A DNA stretch of 64,000 nt from Paenibacillus contaminans (GCF_003285015.1 NZ_QMFB01000001.1:124001-188000); one strand, 5' to 3'; positions 52,899 through 61,358 are shown, counted from the first letter of the stretch. Made by a program: numbers and translations. The notes: generated from the letters alone by a model not told the origin.

Positions 52899-53052
52899 GA
52901 TGGCTTCCCCCATTACTCTCCGATAAGTTTACTATATGCCCCTGCCAAATGACTTCGGCACGGCGTAAGCCGGGGGTAAAGTTTAACTTTCGAGAGGGTA
53001 TTGACGCATGGTAGAATTAGTGTTGGCCAAAAACCGGCAGGAGGAGAATGGA

Positions 53053-54033
53053 ATGGACGCAATCAAACAAAGAATCGCCGCATTGGAAACCTATTATCCG
53101 CCGCTCACGGCAAAGGGCGATCTGGAGCTTTTCTGGGAAGAAACGCTTCGCGAATTTGCCGATAAGCCGCTGCATGCGACGACGGTTCGCGAGCATACGC
53201 CGCTGGCGCTTGCAGACGTATATAAGGTCACGTACGAGGGATATGACGATACGCCGATTCACGGCTGGTATATGCTCCCTAAACCGGCTGCCGGCACGAG
53301 AGTGCCTTGCGTCATTACCTTTCACGGCTATCACGGAGGCAAAGGTTTTCCGGAGCAGTATTCGCAATGGCTGTTAATGGGTTACGGCGTATTCGCCATC
53401 GATATAAGAGGGCAAGGCGGGGAAACGGGCAACAGGCTTGTTAGCGAGTTCGGCATGGCAAGCGGCTGGATCAGCCAGGGGGTTTTGGATAAACGCAGCA
53501 GCTACTATTTGGCCATTGTGATCGATTGCCTGAAGGCGGTTGACTGGATCGGCGGGCGGGATGAAATCGATCCTGCGCATATTTATCTCGAAGGCTCCAG
53601 CCAAGGCGGAGGTCTTGTGCTCTTGACGGCCGCATTAAGCGACAAGCCGGCGCTGGCGGTTGCCAACGTTCCGAACATGTGCCATATCGATTTCGGAATG
53701 CTGAATTCGACGGGCTCGCTTACGGAGCTTTCCAAATTATCGACCGTTTTTCCCGACAAGCTGGAGGCGATTATGGATACGGTCAGTTACTTCGACGTCA
53801 TGAATTTGGCTGAGAAAATTCGTATACCGGTTTTGATTTCGGTTGGGCTGAAGGACACGGTGTGCATGCCGGAAACCGTCTACGCCGCATATAACCGGAT
53901 CAACAGCAGGAAAGAAATCCATCCGTACCCGTTCATGGGGCACACGAATATCGGGTATCACAACCGGCTGGCCATGCGATTCATGGAAAGCTACCGGCAG
54001 GAGCATACTGCATCCAAGCCGGAACAAGGATAA
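53053..54033 (+). CDS. CE7-family acetyl xylan esterase / cephalosporin-C deacetylase-like
   Basis: A 326-residue alpha/beta hydrolase of the AXE1/CE7 family. RGQGGETG (oxyanion region), GSSQGGG (nucleophile Ser), GLKDTVCMP (Asp) and GHTN (His) are all present. No signal peptide, so it acts inside the cell on imported acetylated oligosaccharides or small esters. ATG 53053 is 6 nt from GGAGGAG; an upstream in-frame ATG (53008) lacks a good SD. Confidence 0.9.
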   Translation: MDAIKQRIAALETYYPPLTAKGDLELFWEETLREFADKPLHATTVREHTPLALADVYKVTYEGYDDTPIHGWYMLPKPAAGTRVPCVITFHGYHGGKGFPEQYSQWLLMGYGVFAIDIRGQGGETGNRLVSEFGMASGWISQGVLDKRSSYYLAIVIDCLKAVDWIGGRDEIDPAHIYLEGSSQGGGLVLLTAALSDKPALAVANVPNMCHIDFGMLNSTGSLTELSKLSTVFPDKLEAIMDTVSYFDVMNLAEKIRIPVLISVGLKDTVCMPETVYAAYNRINSRKEIHPYPFMGHTNIGYHNRLAMRFMESYRQEHTASKPEQG

Positions 54034-54113
54034 ACGGCTACGCCGTCCTTTCCGAAGGAAAAGCGCGTTTACCGAGATTTAGAGCCGCTTCCACGATTTA
54101 CTTTCTGATAAAT
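54028..54113 (-). repeat. Dispersed palindromic repeat, copy D
   Basis: GGATAAACGGC, CCGTCCTTTCCGAAGGAAA, GCGCGTTTACCG, TTTAGAGCCGCTTCCACGATT, CTGATAAA. The right half is the reverse complement of the left half of copy E. It overlaps the last codons of the esterase gene. Confidence 0.65.
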
Positions 54114-54118
54114 TAACG

Positions 54119-54160
54119 AAAGGGATACCCCGCTGCAGCAGGGTATCCCTTTCGTTTGTT
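54119..54160. terminator. Bidirectional terminator
   Basis: AAAGGGATACCC pairs with GGGTATCCCTTT around CGCTGCAGCA, with TCGTTTGTTTG on the plus side. It serves the esterase (plus) and the convergent Sm-like gene (minus). Confidence 0.85.
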
Positions 54161-54167
54161 TGATGCA

Positions 54168-54464
54168 TCAAACAACCATAAGCGTAATAACAAGAAGCAC
54201 ATATAAGGACAGCGTCAGAATGAGGTCGTTCGGGCCATAAAAAAATCGGGCGTTAGGCGTATACGGATTGACGCGCAAATACAGGTTGTACGGATCGACG
54301 TTAACGATGACGCCCTCGTACGACATGCCGTTTAACAACTGCACGCGAACCGTCCGGTTCAATTGCCCTTTGCAAGTGACGTATGCTTGATCCCTTGCCT
54401 GCTGCAGCACCTGCAGCGTTTCGGGATTAGCTTGATATACGTCCTGTTCGTTCGGATTTGACAT
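54168..54464 (-). CDS. Small Sm/SH3-like barrel protein with hydrophobic C-terminus
   Basis: A 98-residue protein. TCKGQLNRTVRVQLLNGMSYEGVIVNVDPYNLYLRV reads as a five-stranded Sm-like fold (NG...xGxVxxVDxxxxYL). The last 25 residues are strongly hydrophobic (LILTLSLYVLLVITLMVV). The strong SD GGGAGGG lies 6 nt before ATG 54464. It is divergent from a second small protein with a similar barrel. Function unknown. Confidence 0.75.
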   Translation of the reverse strand: MSNPNEQDVYQANPETLQVLQQARDQAYVTCKGQLNRTVRVQLLNGMSYEGVIVNVDPYNLYLRVNPYTPNARFFYGPNDLILTLSLYVLLVITLMVV

Positions 54465-54718
54465 AAGCATCCCTCCCGGCATCGCCAGCGTCGCCGGCCT
54501 GGTAGTACCATACATATGCCGGAGGCGGCGTTTATATGTCCGATTATCGTTCCTGTCCGCGGCGGCGTTCTTGGAGGATAAGGCAGCATGCAAGGGAAGT
54601 CCTTTGCGTCCGTTCATCGGCGCTCGCTCGGACTGTTTTTTGGGAAATACCGGGGCAAAAAGCAGCCATTCGCATATGCTGTGATGAACGTCCAGCAAAT
54701 CGTAAAGGGTGACGGCGC

Positions 54719-55006
54719 ATGTACGGGCAAAATCCGGCACATCATCCGGGAAATCCCGGAATCGTTCATAAGGCGCAAAGCTTGATCGGCCGAAATGTCG
54801 GCATTTCGTTCACGAACGGGCAAGGCGTTTCGGGGGTAATTTGCGGAGTCCGGCATAACGAGATATACGTTCTGCAATACTTATATCAAAAACAGTTCGC
54901 AACGTTTCATTACCCCGTATCGGGCATTCAGGACATTCATCCGTTTCCGCCATGTCAGCAAAGCGGCGGACATAGTCACGGCCACGGTCAGGGGCCTTAT
55001 TACTGA
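54719..55006 (+). CDS. Small Sm/SH3-like protein, His/Gly-rich tail
   Basis: A 95-residue protein. SLIGRNVGISFTNGQGVSGVICGVRHNEIYVLQYL is a barrel-like segment comparable with the divergent neighbour. The tail GGHSHGHGQGPYY is His/Gly-rich and could bind metal. ATG 54719 has AAAGGGTG 7 nt upstream. Function unknown; small proteins of this composition are common on Bacillales spores, but that is only suggestive. Confidence 0.7.
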   Translation: MYGQNPAHHPGNPGIVHKAQSLIGRNVGISFTNGQGVSGVICGVRHNEIYVLQYLYQKQFATFHYPVSGIQDIHPFPPCQQSGGHSHGHGQGPYY

Positions 55007-55017
55007 ATATTCGAGAA

Positions 55018-55055
55018 AAGCGGCTTTCCCGATAGGGGAGGCCGCTTCCGTTTTG
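55018..55055 (+). terminator. Terminator after the His-rich small protein
   Basis: AAGCGGC (55018) pairs with GCCGCTT (55041), followed by CCGTTTTG. Confidence 0.7.
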
Positions 55056-55204
55056 CATGGAGGATCGTCAATCCGGGGGAGTCAATATTTATTTTACACA
55101 GGGCGGCGGCAAGAGGTATACTTGTCTAGGAAGCAAACATTCCGACCATGGGTCAAATAAAGCGAACGGAGCGTTCTCGAAATTACGGAGGTCATCCATA
55201 CATC

Positions 55205-56737
55205 ATGTACGGGAAAAAGGTCCGCATCATAACAGCAGATGAAGCAGCAGCACTAGTACGATCCGACGACACGATAGCGGTAGCCGGCTTTGTCGGTACC
55301 GGTCATCCCGAAGCGCTAACTTCCGCACTGGAAAAGCGTTTCTTGCGCGAAAAAGAGCCTCGCGGCTTATCCTTGTTTTGCGCAACGGGACAAGGAGACG
55401 GAGCCGGACGCGGGCTCGATCATTTGGCACACGAATCGCTGCTGAAAAGAGTCGTCAGCGGTCATTTCGTCACGATGCCAGCCGTTACCAAACTGGCGGT
55501 CGAAGGAAAGATCGAAGCATACAATTTTCCGCAGGGCGTCATCGCCCACTTGTTCCGCGACATAGCCGCCGGCAAGCCGGGCACGCTGACACAGGTCGGC
55601 CTGCATACGTTCGTCGATCCACGACAGGGTGGCGGGAAGCTGAACGACGTTACGACCGAGCATTTGGTCGAGCGCGTCGAGCTGGCCGGCGACGAGTATT
55701 TGCTTTACAAGTCGTTTCCGGTCCATGTGGCGTTCCTGCGCGGAACGACGGCGGATGAATATGGAAATATTTCGATGGAGAAGGAAGCGATCACGCTGGA
55801 GACGTTCGCCGCGGCGCAAGCGGCCCGCAACAGCGGCGGAATCGTAGTCGTTCAAGTGGAAAGGCTTGCCGCCGGAGGCTCGCTCGATCCGAAACAAGTC
55901 GTATTGCCGAACGTGATGGTCGATGCGGTTGTCGTCGCGGAGTCCGAGCATCACCCGCAGTCTTTCACCGAAAGGTTCAACCCTTCCTACACCGGGCAAA
56001 TCCGCGAGGTTAGGGACCGGATGGGGCCGCTGCCGCTAGACGAACGCAAAATGATCGCAAGACGCGCAATACGTGAGCTTGCTTCAGGGGATGTCGTCAA
56101 CCTCGGAATCGGAATCCCCGAAGGAATCGGGTATGTAGCCAGCGAGGAAGGAAGAACTGATTTTACGCTCCTCCTCGATTCGGGTCCGATCGGCGGCATA
56201 CCGGCCAAAGGCTTCAGCTTCGGGGCGTCCACGAATCCTTATGCCGTGCTGGATATGCCGTCCGTATTCGATTTTATCGACGGGGGCGGAATCGACGTCG
56301 CATTCCTCGGCATGGCCGAGGCGGATCCGCAAGGCAATGTGAATGTAAGCAAATACGGCGGATCGATTACAGGCTGCGGCGGCTTTATCAACATCAGCCA
56401 TACGGCGAAAAAGGTCGTGTTTTGTTCTACCTTTACTGCAGGAGGACTTCGCGTACAAGCAGAAGACGGCAAGCTGCGCGTCGTGAATGAAGGCCGTCAC
56501 CGCAAATTTGTGGACCGGATCGGACACTTGACGTTTAACGCTGCTTATGCGGGTAGCAAAGGCATTACGATCCTCTATGTTACGGAAAGGGCTGTTTTCC
56601 GGATCGTGCTGGACGGGCTGGAGCTGATCGAAATCGCTCCGGGCATCGATTTGGAAACGGATGTGCTTGCGCATATGAGCTTCCGCCCGCTCATCAGCTC
56701 CGAGCTGCGTTTGATGGATGAAGCGATTTTTCGATAG
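55205..56737 (+). CDS. YdiF/Pct-type acyl-CoA:acetate/3-ketoacid CoA-transferase
   Basis: A 510-residue fused alpha-beta family I CoA-transferase. Collinear blocks with E. coli YdiF as I recall it include FVDPRQGGGKLNDVT, NLGIGIPEGIGYVA, SGPIGGIPAKGFSFGAS, DGGGIDVAFLGMAEADPQGNV and LIEIAPGIDLETDVL. At the catalytic position, where YdiF has VETGPIGG, this protein reads LDSGPIGG, so the Glu that forms the CoA thioester is replaced by Asp. Activity is therefore uncertain. The start is taken at ATG 55205 (MYGKKVRIITADEAA), with GGAGG rather far upstream (13 nt). Confidence 0.87.
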   Translation: MYGKKVRIITADEAAALVRSDDTIAVAGFVGTGHPEALTSALEKRFLREKEPRGLSLFCATGQGDGAGRGLDHLAHESLLKRVVSGHFVTMPAVTKLAVEGKIEAYNFPQGVIAHLFRDIAAGKPGTLTQVGLHTFVDPRQGGGKLNDVTTEHLVERVELAGDEYLLYKSFPVHVAFLRGTTADEYGNISMEKEAITLETFAAAQAARNSGGIVVVQVERLAAGGSLDPKQVVLPNVMVDAVVVAESEHHPQSFTERFNPSYTGQIREVRDRMGPLPLDERKMIARRAIRELASGDVVNLGIGIPEGIGYVASEEGRTDFTLLLDSGPIGGIPAKGFSFGASTNPYAVLDMPSVFDFIDGGGIDVAFLGMAEADPQGNVNVSKYGGSITGCGGFINISHTAKKVVFCSTFTAGGLRVQAEDGKLRVVNEGRHRKFVDRIGHLTFNAAYAGSKGITILYVTERAVFRIVLDGLELIEIAPGIDLETDVLAHMSFRPLISSELRLMDEAIFR

Positions 56738-56742
56738 TCGAA

Positions 56743-56780
56743 ACGGCTGGAGGCGTTATATGCCTCCGGCTTGTTTTTTT
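56743..56780 (+). terminator. Terminator after the CoA-transferase
   Basis: GGCTGGAGGC pairs with GCCTCCGGC(T) with one G-T, followed by TTGTTTTTTT. Confidence 0.85.
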
Positions 56781-56884
56781 GCGTGCGAACGGGAATGCAA
56801 GTATAATGTAAGATTCATTCATCCTGCCGTCGAATGGGAATACCAAATTTTCGGCATAATGCTGCATATGAAAGGATAACCTTT

Positions 56885-57337
56885 ATGAATATTAGACCGT
56901 TGAATCAGGGCGAACGTTTGCCTATGGAGCTTTTTCTTCTGGCCGATCCAGACGAGCAAGTCGTTCAAAGTTATGTATCGAGATGCCAATGCTTCATTAT
57001 GGAACAGGACGAACAATGTATTGGAGCTTACCTGCTCTTGCCGACCCGGCCGCATACGGTCGAGCTTGTGAATATCGCGATTGCGGAATCCAATCAAGGC
57101 AAAGGATTGGGCGGCAAATTGACGAGGCATGCCATCGAAACGGCCAAATCCATGGGATACAAAACGATTGAGGTCGGAACGGGAAACTCCAGCGTGATGC
57201 AGCTGCATCTGTACCAGAAATGCGGGTTTCGCATAACGGGCGTGGATATGGATTTTTTCGTGCGGCACTACAAGGAGCCTATATACGAGAACGGTATACA
57301 ATGCAGGGATATGATTCGACTGCAGCAGGATCTTTAG
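56885..57337 (+). CDS. GNAT N-acetyltransferase (YvbK-like)
   Basis: A 150-residue GNAT: N-terminal MNIRPLNQGE, the strand VELVNIAIAESNQGKGLGGKL with the acetyl-CoA loop (Q-G-K-G-L-G), VGTGNSSVMQLHLYQKCGFRITGVDMDFF, typical of the YvbK group. The substrate is unknown. ATG 56885 follows GAAAGGAT. A weak AGCCC/GGGCT hairpin overlaps the stop (57336-57350). Confidence 0.85.
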   Translation: MNIRPLNQGERLPMELFLLADPDEQVVQSYVSRCQCFIMEQDEQCIGAYLLLPTRPHTVELVNIAIAESNQGKGLGGKLTRHAIETAKSMGYKTIEVGTGNSSVMQLHLYQKCGFRITGVDMDFFVRHYKEPIYENGIQCRDMIRLQQDL

Positions 57338-57405
57338 CCCTTAACGGGCTTTATTGACCGGAGCGGCTTGACGGGGAAATTCCTCTTCCTTTAGAATAAG
57401 AAAAT

Positions 57406-57424
57406 CAATGAGAATGATTCTCGT
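57406..57424 (+). promoter_or_regulatory. Fur box before the AraC-binding-protein fusion
   Basis: TGAGAATGATTCTCG (57409-57423) is a near-perfect 7-1-7 Fur palindrome. It covers an in-frame ATG at 57408, which argues that the true start is downstream. Confidence 0.8.
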
Positions 57425-57458
57425 TTGTTTTCGGACAGCTATGAAGAAGGGGGGGCCT

Positions 57459-59066
57459 ATGCAGCTATCGGATTGTAAACTTTACACGCTCCAAAACGTA
57501 ACATGGGTTGAACTGGATGACGAACGGCATACCCATGGCGAATATTTGGAGACCCATACATGCTTTTTCGTTCCGGAAGGAAGCGGCTTGTTTTATTGCG
57601 ATGGCATAAAAAGCAAATTGAAGGCCAAAACGATGGTTTACGGCCAGCCGGGCTCCATTATTGATGTTCGCGCCGAATCGGGCGACAAGCTTCAAGTTCT
57701 CGAAGTAAGCTTCGACATCTGGGATCGGGAAATGAAAGCTGCCGACAAAGCCGTTTACGTCATAAACCGGGAAAGGGCGTTGCCATGCGGCATTGTGCCG
57801 CTGGCCGCACCCGATGTCGTTATGACGCAAGCCAAGGAGCTAGAACGGCTATGGGATTGCAGCGACTCCAAGGAATGGTTTCTAATCGATGCCAAGTTTA
57901 AGCAGCTGCTTCATTACATCGCGAAAAAGCCGATTGCGGAATTGCCCGACCATGAGCTTGCAAGCCGGATTCAATACTCGATCGAGTATGTGGAGCAGCA
58001 CTATTGGAATCAAGTGACGAGGCCGGAGCTTGCCGGCAAAATCGGGTTTACGCCGGAATATTTTTCGGCCGCCTTCAAGAAGGTGACCGGAACGAGCTTC
58101 TCCGACTACCTCACCAAAGTGAGGATCGATAAGGCCAAGGAGAAGCTCCTACTGCCCGGACGAAGTCTCGATCAAATCGCGCATGAGGTCGGTTATAAGG
58201 ACGGGATGTACTTAAGCCGTAAATTCAAGCAAGTTGTCGGCGTTTCGCCGCGTATTTATACAAGCCGTCCCAAAAGAATTATAGCTCTAAATTACCTGGG
58301 GCATCTGCTTGCACTGGGCTTAAAGCCGGCCGGAACGACAACCAAGCTGCTGCATGCGCTCCCTTATAAGGACAGGCTCGCAGGCGTAAAGGATGTAGGC
58401 ACTTCCAAATCGCTAAGCCAAATTGCCGCACTCGAGCCGGATTTGATCGTAACGTCGCGGCCCAACTACGAGCAGTTGTCCGAAATCGCAACCACTATCT
58501 CCATTCCGTGGGGACAAGAGGATATTTTGGAGCAGCTTCGCTACTTGGGTGGATTGCTGGACAGGGAAAAAGAGGCGGAGGCATGGATCGACTCTTTCGT
58601 CAGGAAGGAGGAGCTTGCCGCGCGTCAGGTATCTGGAGCAGTCGGTTCGGCGGAAACCGCGGCTGTTTACGAGGTGTGGGCGGATCGGATTTGGGCGGTA
58701 AACGCCGGCTACGGAAGAGGAACCCGCAATTTGTATCGGACATTCGGCTTTATCCCGCCGGAGCCGTTAGCTCCTCACGTTATGAATCCCGGTATCGGTC
58801 TGGAGCTGTCTATCGATTCGCTTGCCGGGTATGCGGCCGATCATATGTTTATTACGGTCTGGAACGAGCGGGGAGGAGACAAGCGGGCGCGAAGCTTAAT
58901 GACAAGCGAGGAGTGGGCTGCGCTGCCGGCCGTAAAGAACGGGAACGTTTATCCGATCGATTTGGAATTGTTTAAGTACAATGACCCGATCGCATTGGAG
59001 CAGCAGCTGGACATTCAAGTAAAGCTTCTTACAAAAGTCCATGGAACGTCGCACAATAGGAAATAG
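57459..59066 (+). CDS. Btr-like AraC regulator fused to a siderophore-binding domain
   Basis: A 535-residue fusion. The N-terminal part (about 1-150) is an AraC-type cupin-like sensor (HTHGEYLETHTCFFVPEG). The two-HTH AraC DNA-binding domain is about 165-262 (HYWNQVTRPELAGKIGF, GRSLDQIAHEVGYKDGMYLSRKFK). A class III iron-siderophore binding domain without signal peptide follows (about 270-530; ALNYLGHLLALGLKPAG, ALEPDLIVTSRPNYEQLS). This is the Btr (YbbB) layout of B. subtilis, where ferric bacillibactin binding activates feu genes. It would sense the siderophore in the cytoplasm. Its binding domain strongly resembles the next gene's product. Confidence 0.9.
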   Translation: MQLSDCKLYTLQNVTWVELDDERHTHGEYLETHTCFFVPEGSGLFYCDGIKSKLKAKTMVYGQPGSIIDVRAESGDKLQVLEVSFDIWDREMKAADKAVYVINRERALPCGIVPLAAPDVVMTQAKELERLWDCSDSKEWFLIDAKFKQLLHYIAKKPIAELPDHELASRIQYSIEYVEQHYWNQVTRPELAGKIGFTPEYFSAAFKKVTGTSFSDYLTKVRIDKAKEKLLLPGRSLDQIAHEVGYKDGMYLSRKFKQVVGVSPRIYTSRPKRIIALNYLGHLLALGLKPAGTTTKLLHALPYKDRLAGVKDVGTSKSLSQIAALEPDLIVTSRPNYEQLSEIATTISIPWGQEDILEQLRYLGGLLDREKEAEAWIDSFVRKEELAARQVSGAVGSAETAAVYEVWADRIWAVNAGYGRGTRNLYRTFGFIPPEPLAPHVMNPGIGLELSIDSLAGYAADHMFITVWNERGGDKRARSLMTSEEWAALPAVKNGNVYPIDLELFKYNDPIALEQQLDIQVKLLTKVHGTSHNRK

Positions 59067-59096
59067 ACGACCCTTCCGAGTATTGTTATCATTTTT

Positions 59097-59115
59097 GATG
59101 ATAATGATTATCAAT
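59097..59115 (+). promoter_or_regulatory. Fur box before the siderophore-binding lipoprotein
   Basis: TGATAATGATTATCA (59099-59113) is a perfect 7-1-7 Fur core, 23 bp before the start codon. Confidence 0.9.
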
Positions 59116-59135
59116 CACATTTGGAGGGGATTTCA

Positions 59136-60096
59136 TTGAAATGGCAAAAATGGGCGGTAAACGTACTTCTTGTCACCCTGCTGATCGTAGCGAGCGGCTG
59201 CGGAGCTAAGCAAGGTACGAACGAGGAAAAGGGGAGCGCAGCGGCAAGCCAAAGCCCAGAGGCACCGGCCACTAGAACATACAAGTCTGTCATGGGTGAA
59301 ATCGAAATCCCGACGATGCCGAAGCGGGTAGTCGCCACGCAGTATCTCGGTCACCTGCTGACATTGGGCGTAAAACCTGTCGGCGCCGGCTCTGCAAGCA
59401 TGAAGCAATATTTTCTTAAAGATATGACAGAGGGGATTACCGATATCGGCGACGACTCCGTTGCCCTTGAAAAAATCGCTTCGCTCAATCCCGATCTGAT
59501 TATTCGGCCGTCGGATAAAAATTACGAGCAATTTTCGAAAATAGCGCCGACCATCGTTATACCTTGGGGCGCTAAGGATGTGTACGAGGAGCTCAGAGAC
59601 TTTGGCGATTTTTTGAACAAGAAGCAGGAAGCGGAAGCGGCGATCGCAAAATTTGAGAGCAAGGTTGCCGAAGCGAAGGAAAAGCTCAAAGACGCTGTTG
59701 CTCCAGGAGAGACCGTCGGCGTTTACGAAATATGGGCGAAAAGCTTCTGGGCGGTCAGCGAAAGCTTCGGCCGCGGTACGCGCAATTTGTATACGAGTCT
59801 CGGCTTCATTAAAGGAGATCGTTATGAAACGGGGCAGCTCGGGTCTCGACATGTCATTAGAAGCACTGCCGGAACACGCTGCCGACCACATGTTCGTTTC
59901 CGTCTATGCGGCAGATGGCGGCGACAAGCGTGCGGAAGAAATCATGAAGAGCGCCTTGTGGCAAACGCTGCCGGCGGTCAAAAATAACCGGGTGTATAGA
60001 CTGGATATCGATCAATTTGCTGCAGGCGATCTGATCTCCATGGAGAAGCAATTGGAGCTTCAGACGGAGATGCTGCTTTCGGGCGGCAAAAAATAG
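59136..60096 (+). pseudogene. Siderophore-binding lipoprotein, frameshifted
   Basis: TTG 59136 (SD GGAGGGG, 6 nt) begins a lipoprotein (lipobox IVASGC) of the FeuA/FecB class. It reads well to RGTRNLYTSLGFIK (about 59810), then the frame gives unrelated sequence ending at 59987. The correct C-terminal part, GLDMSLEALPEHAADHMFVSVY through LELQTEMLLSGGKK, is in the +1 frame and ends at 60096. Its partner by similarity is the C-terminal domain of the preceding AraC fusion. One extra A in the AAA at 59811-59813 explains the break. Intact, it would be about 320 residues. It may be a real disruption or a base-calling error. Confidence 0.85.
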
Positions 60097-60158
60097 CATG
60101 CTTCAGCGCCTTCATGCGATCGATAGGTCCGGTGCCAACGAAAGGCTGGGGATGATCC

Positions 60159-61154
60159 ATGACATCGGCTTCCTGTCACCAAATTTATAACCGCTATTTC
60201 GACGCGATGCCGTTCCGGCCGGTTCAATCCGGCATCAGGAACCTTTCGGAGCGGATGAACGTGCACGAATCGGCGGGTGAGGGGTATATCGATAGGCGAA
60301 TAACGAGCACCGGCATGGAAATCGTCCATTCGGTGCTGCGCATCAAGCAGGAACAACCGATTCAAGTTCAGTCGGACGCGGCGATGATCGAGCTCAGCTT
60401 TTGCCTGCAAGGCAAAGGAGAGGTGTCGGTGTCCGGCTCGGCTCACGAGCTCGTGCCGGGAAGCTGTACGCTTCACGTTATGCGCGATTTCTCGGCAGCT
60501 TTTCACTACGACGGCGATGCATGGCTGCGTGCGGTCGCTATCGGGGTTCCTGTCGCTTTATTCGAGCGTTATTTAGAAATGACGCCGGGCGGAAGCAAGC
60601 TGTCGATCGACGGTTTGCTCGGCTCAGGCTCGTTCCGAATGTTCCGGCAGCCGATCAGCCCCGAGACGACCAGACTGCTTCATGAGCTGCAAACTTGCCC
60701 TTATACGTCGGCTATGCGGGAAATGTACGCGGAAAGCAAAGCGATGGAGCTTTTGGCCGTCTATTTGGGGAGTTTTCTGTTCGATAACGATTCCCGGAGC
60801 GTCGGGGCGTCGGGCTTGTCGAAAACCGATCGGATGAAAATAAGAGAAGCGGAGAGGCTGCTGCTTCGGCATATGGACGATCCGCCGTCCTTGCTCGAGC
60901 TGTCTCGAATGATCGGTTTGAACGACTATAAGCTGAAGATAGGCTTTAAAGCGGAATACGGCAAAAGCGTTTTTGCCTATTTGCGGGGCAAAAGAATGGA
61001 GCGGGCGTGGGAGCTGCTGGAAGCCGGGGATATAAGCGTCAGCCAGGCGGCAAGTGCGGTCGGATACGCAAATTTCAGCCATTTTGCCGAGGAATTCCAC
61101 AAGCGGTACGGGATCAAGCCTTCCGAGTTGAGCCGTAGCCGCAGGTATTTGTAA
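60159..61154 (+). CDS. PchR-like AraC-family regulator, first copy
   Basis: A 331-residue regulator. The N-terminal half (about 50-200) resembles the PchR ligand domain (AMIELSFCLQGKGEVSVSG, CTLHVMRDFSAAFHYDG). The C-terminal AraC domain (about 235-325) has PPSLLELSRMIGLNDYKLKIGFK and SVSQAASAVGYANFSHFAEEF. PchR-type proteins bind ferric siderophore and activate uptake genes. It lies 62 bp after the frameshifted binding protein, and the next binding protein follows its terminator. Confidence 0.88.
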   Translation: MTSASCHQIYNRYFDAMPFRPVQSGIRNLSERMNVHESAGEGYIDRRITSTGMEIVHSVLRIKQEQPIQVQSDAAMIELSFCLQGKGEVSVSGSAHELVPGSCTLHVMRDFSAAFHYDGDAWLRAVAIGVPVALFERYLEMTPGGSKLSIDGLLGSGSFRMFRQPISPETTRLLHELQTCPYTSAMREMYAESKAMELLAVYLGSFLFDNDSRSVGASGLSKTDRMKIREAERLLLRHMDDPPSLLELSRMIGLNDYKLKIGFKAEYGKSVFAYLRGKRMERAWELLEAGDISVSQAASAVGYANFSHFAEEFHKRYGIKPSELSRSRRYL

Positions 61155-61184
61155 CGCCGGAAGCTTAAGCTTCGGCGTTTTTTT
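61153..61184 (+). terminator. Terminator after the first PchR-like gene
   Basis: AACGCCGGAAGCTTAAGCTTCGGCGTT is almost wholly self-complementary and is followed by TTTTT; it overlaps the stop codon. Confidence 0.9.
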
Positions 61185-61358
61185 GTTGCGGGAAGTTGCA
61201 AGCGGCAGCAATCGCGGCGTTTGCTGACCGGCAGACGCTATCAAGTCAAATCTGCGAAGCGGCACGCCATATAGAATAAAAAATCCGCCGAACCGTACTC
61301 GCATCCGCCGGAGGGTAGTAAGACGTTTCTTTCCGTTGTATGATCGGACTTGTTCATA

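Noticed and set aside
54168..54740. Longer 190-codon reading of the minus-strand Sm-like gene
   Set aside because: The added 92 residues have no family character and overlap the divergent gene. A strong GGGAGGG SD precedes the internal ATG at 54464.
59800..59830. Programmed +1 frameshift in the binding-protein gene
   Set aside because: There is no stop codon or slippery heptamer at the shift point, and an extra A in a short A run explains it more simply. Kept only as an alternative in the findings.
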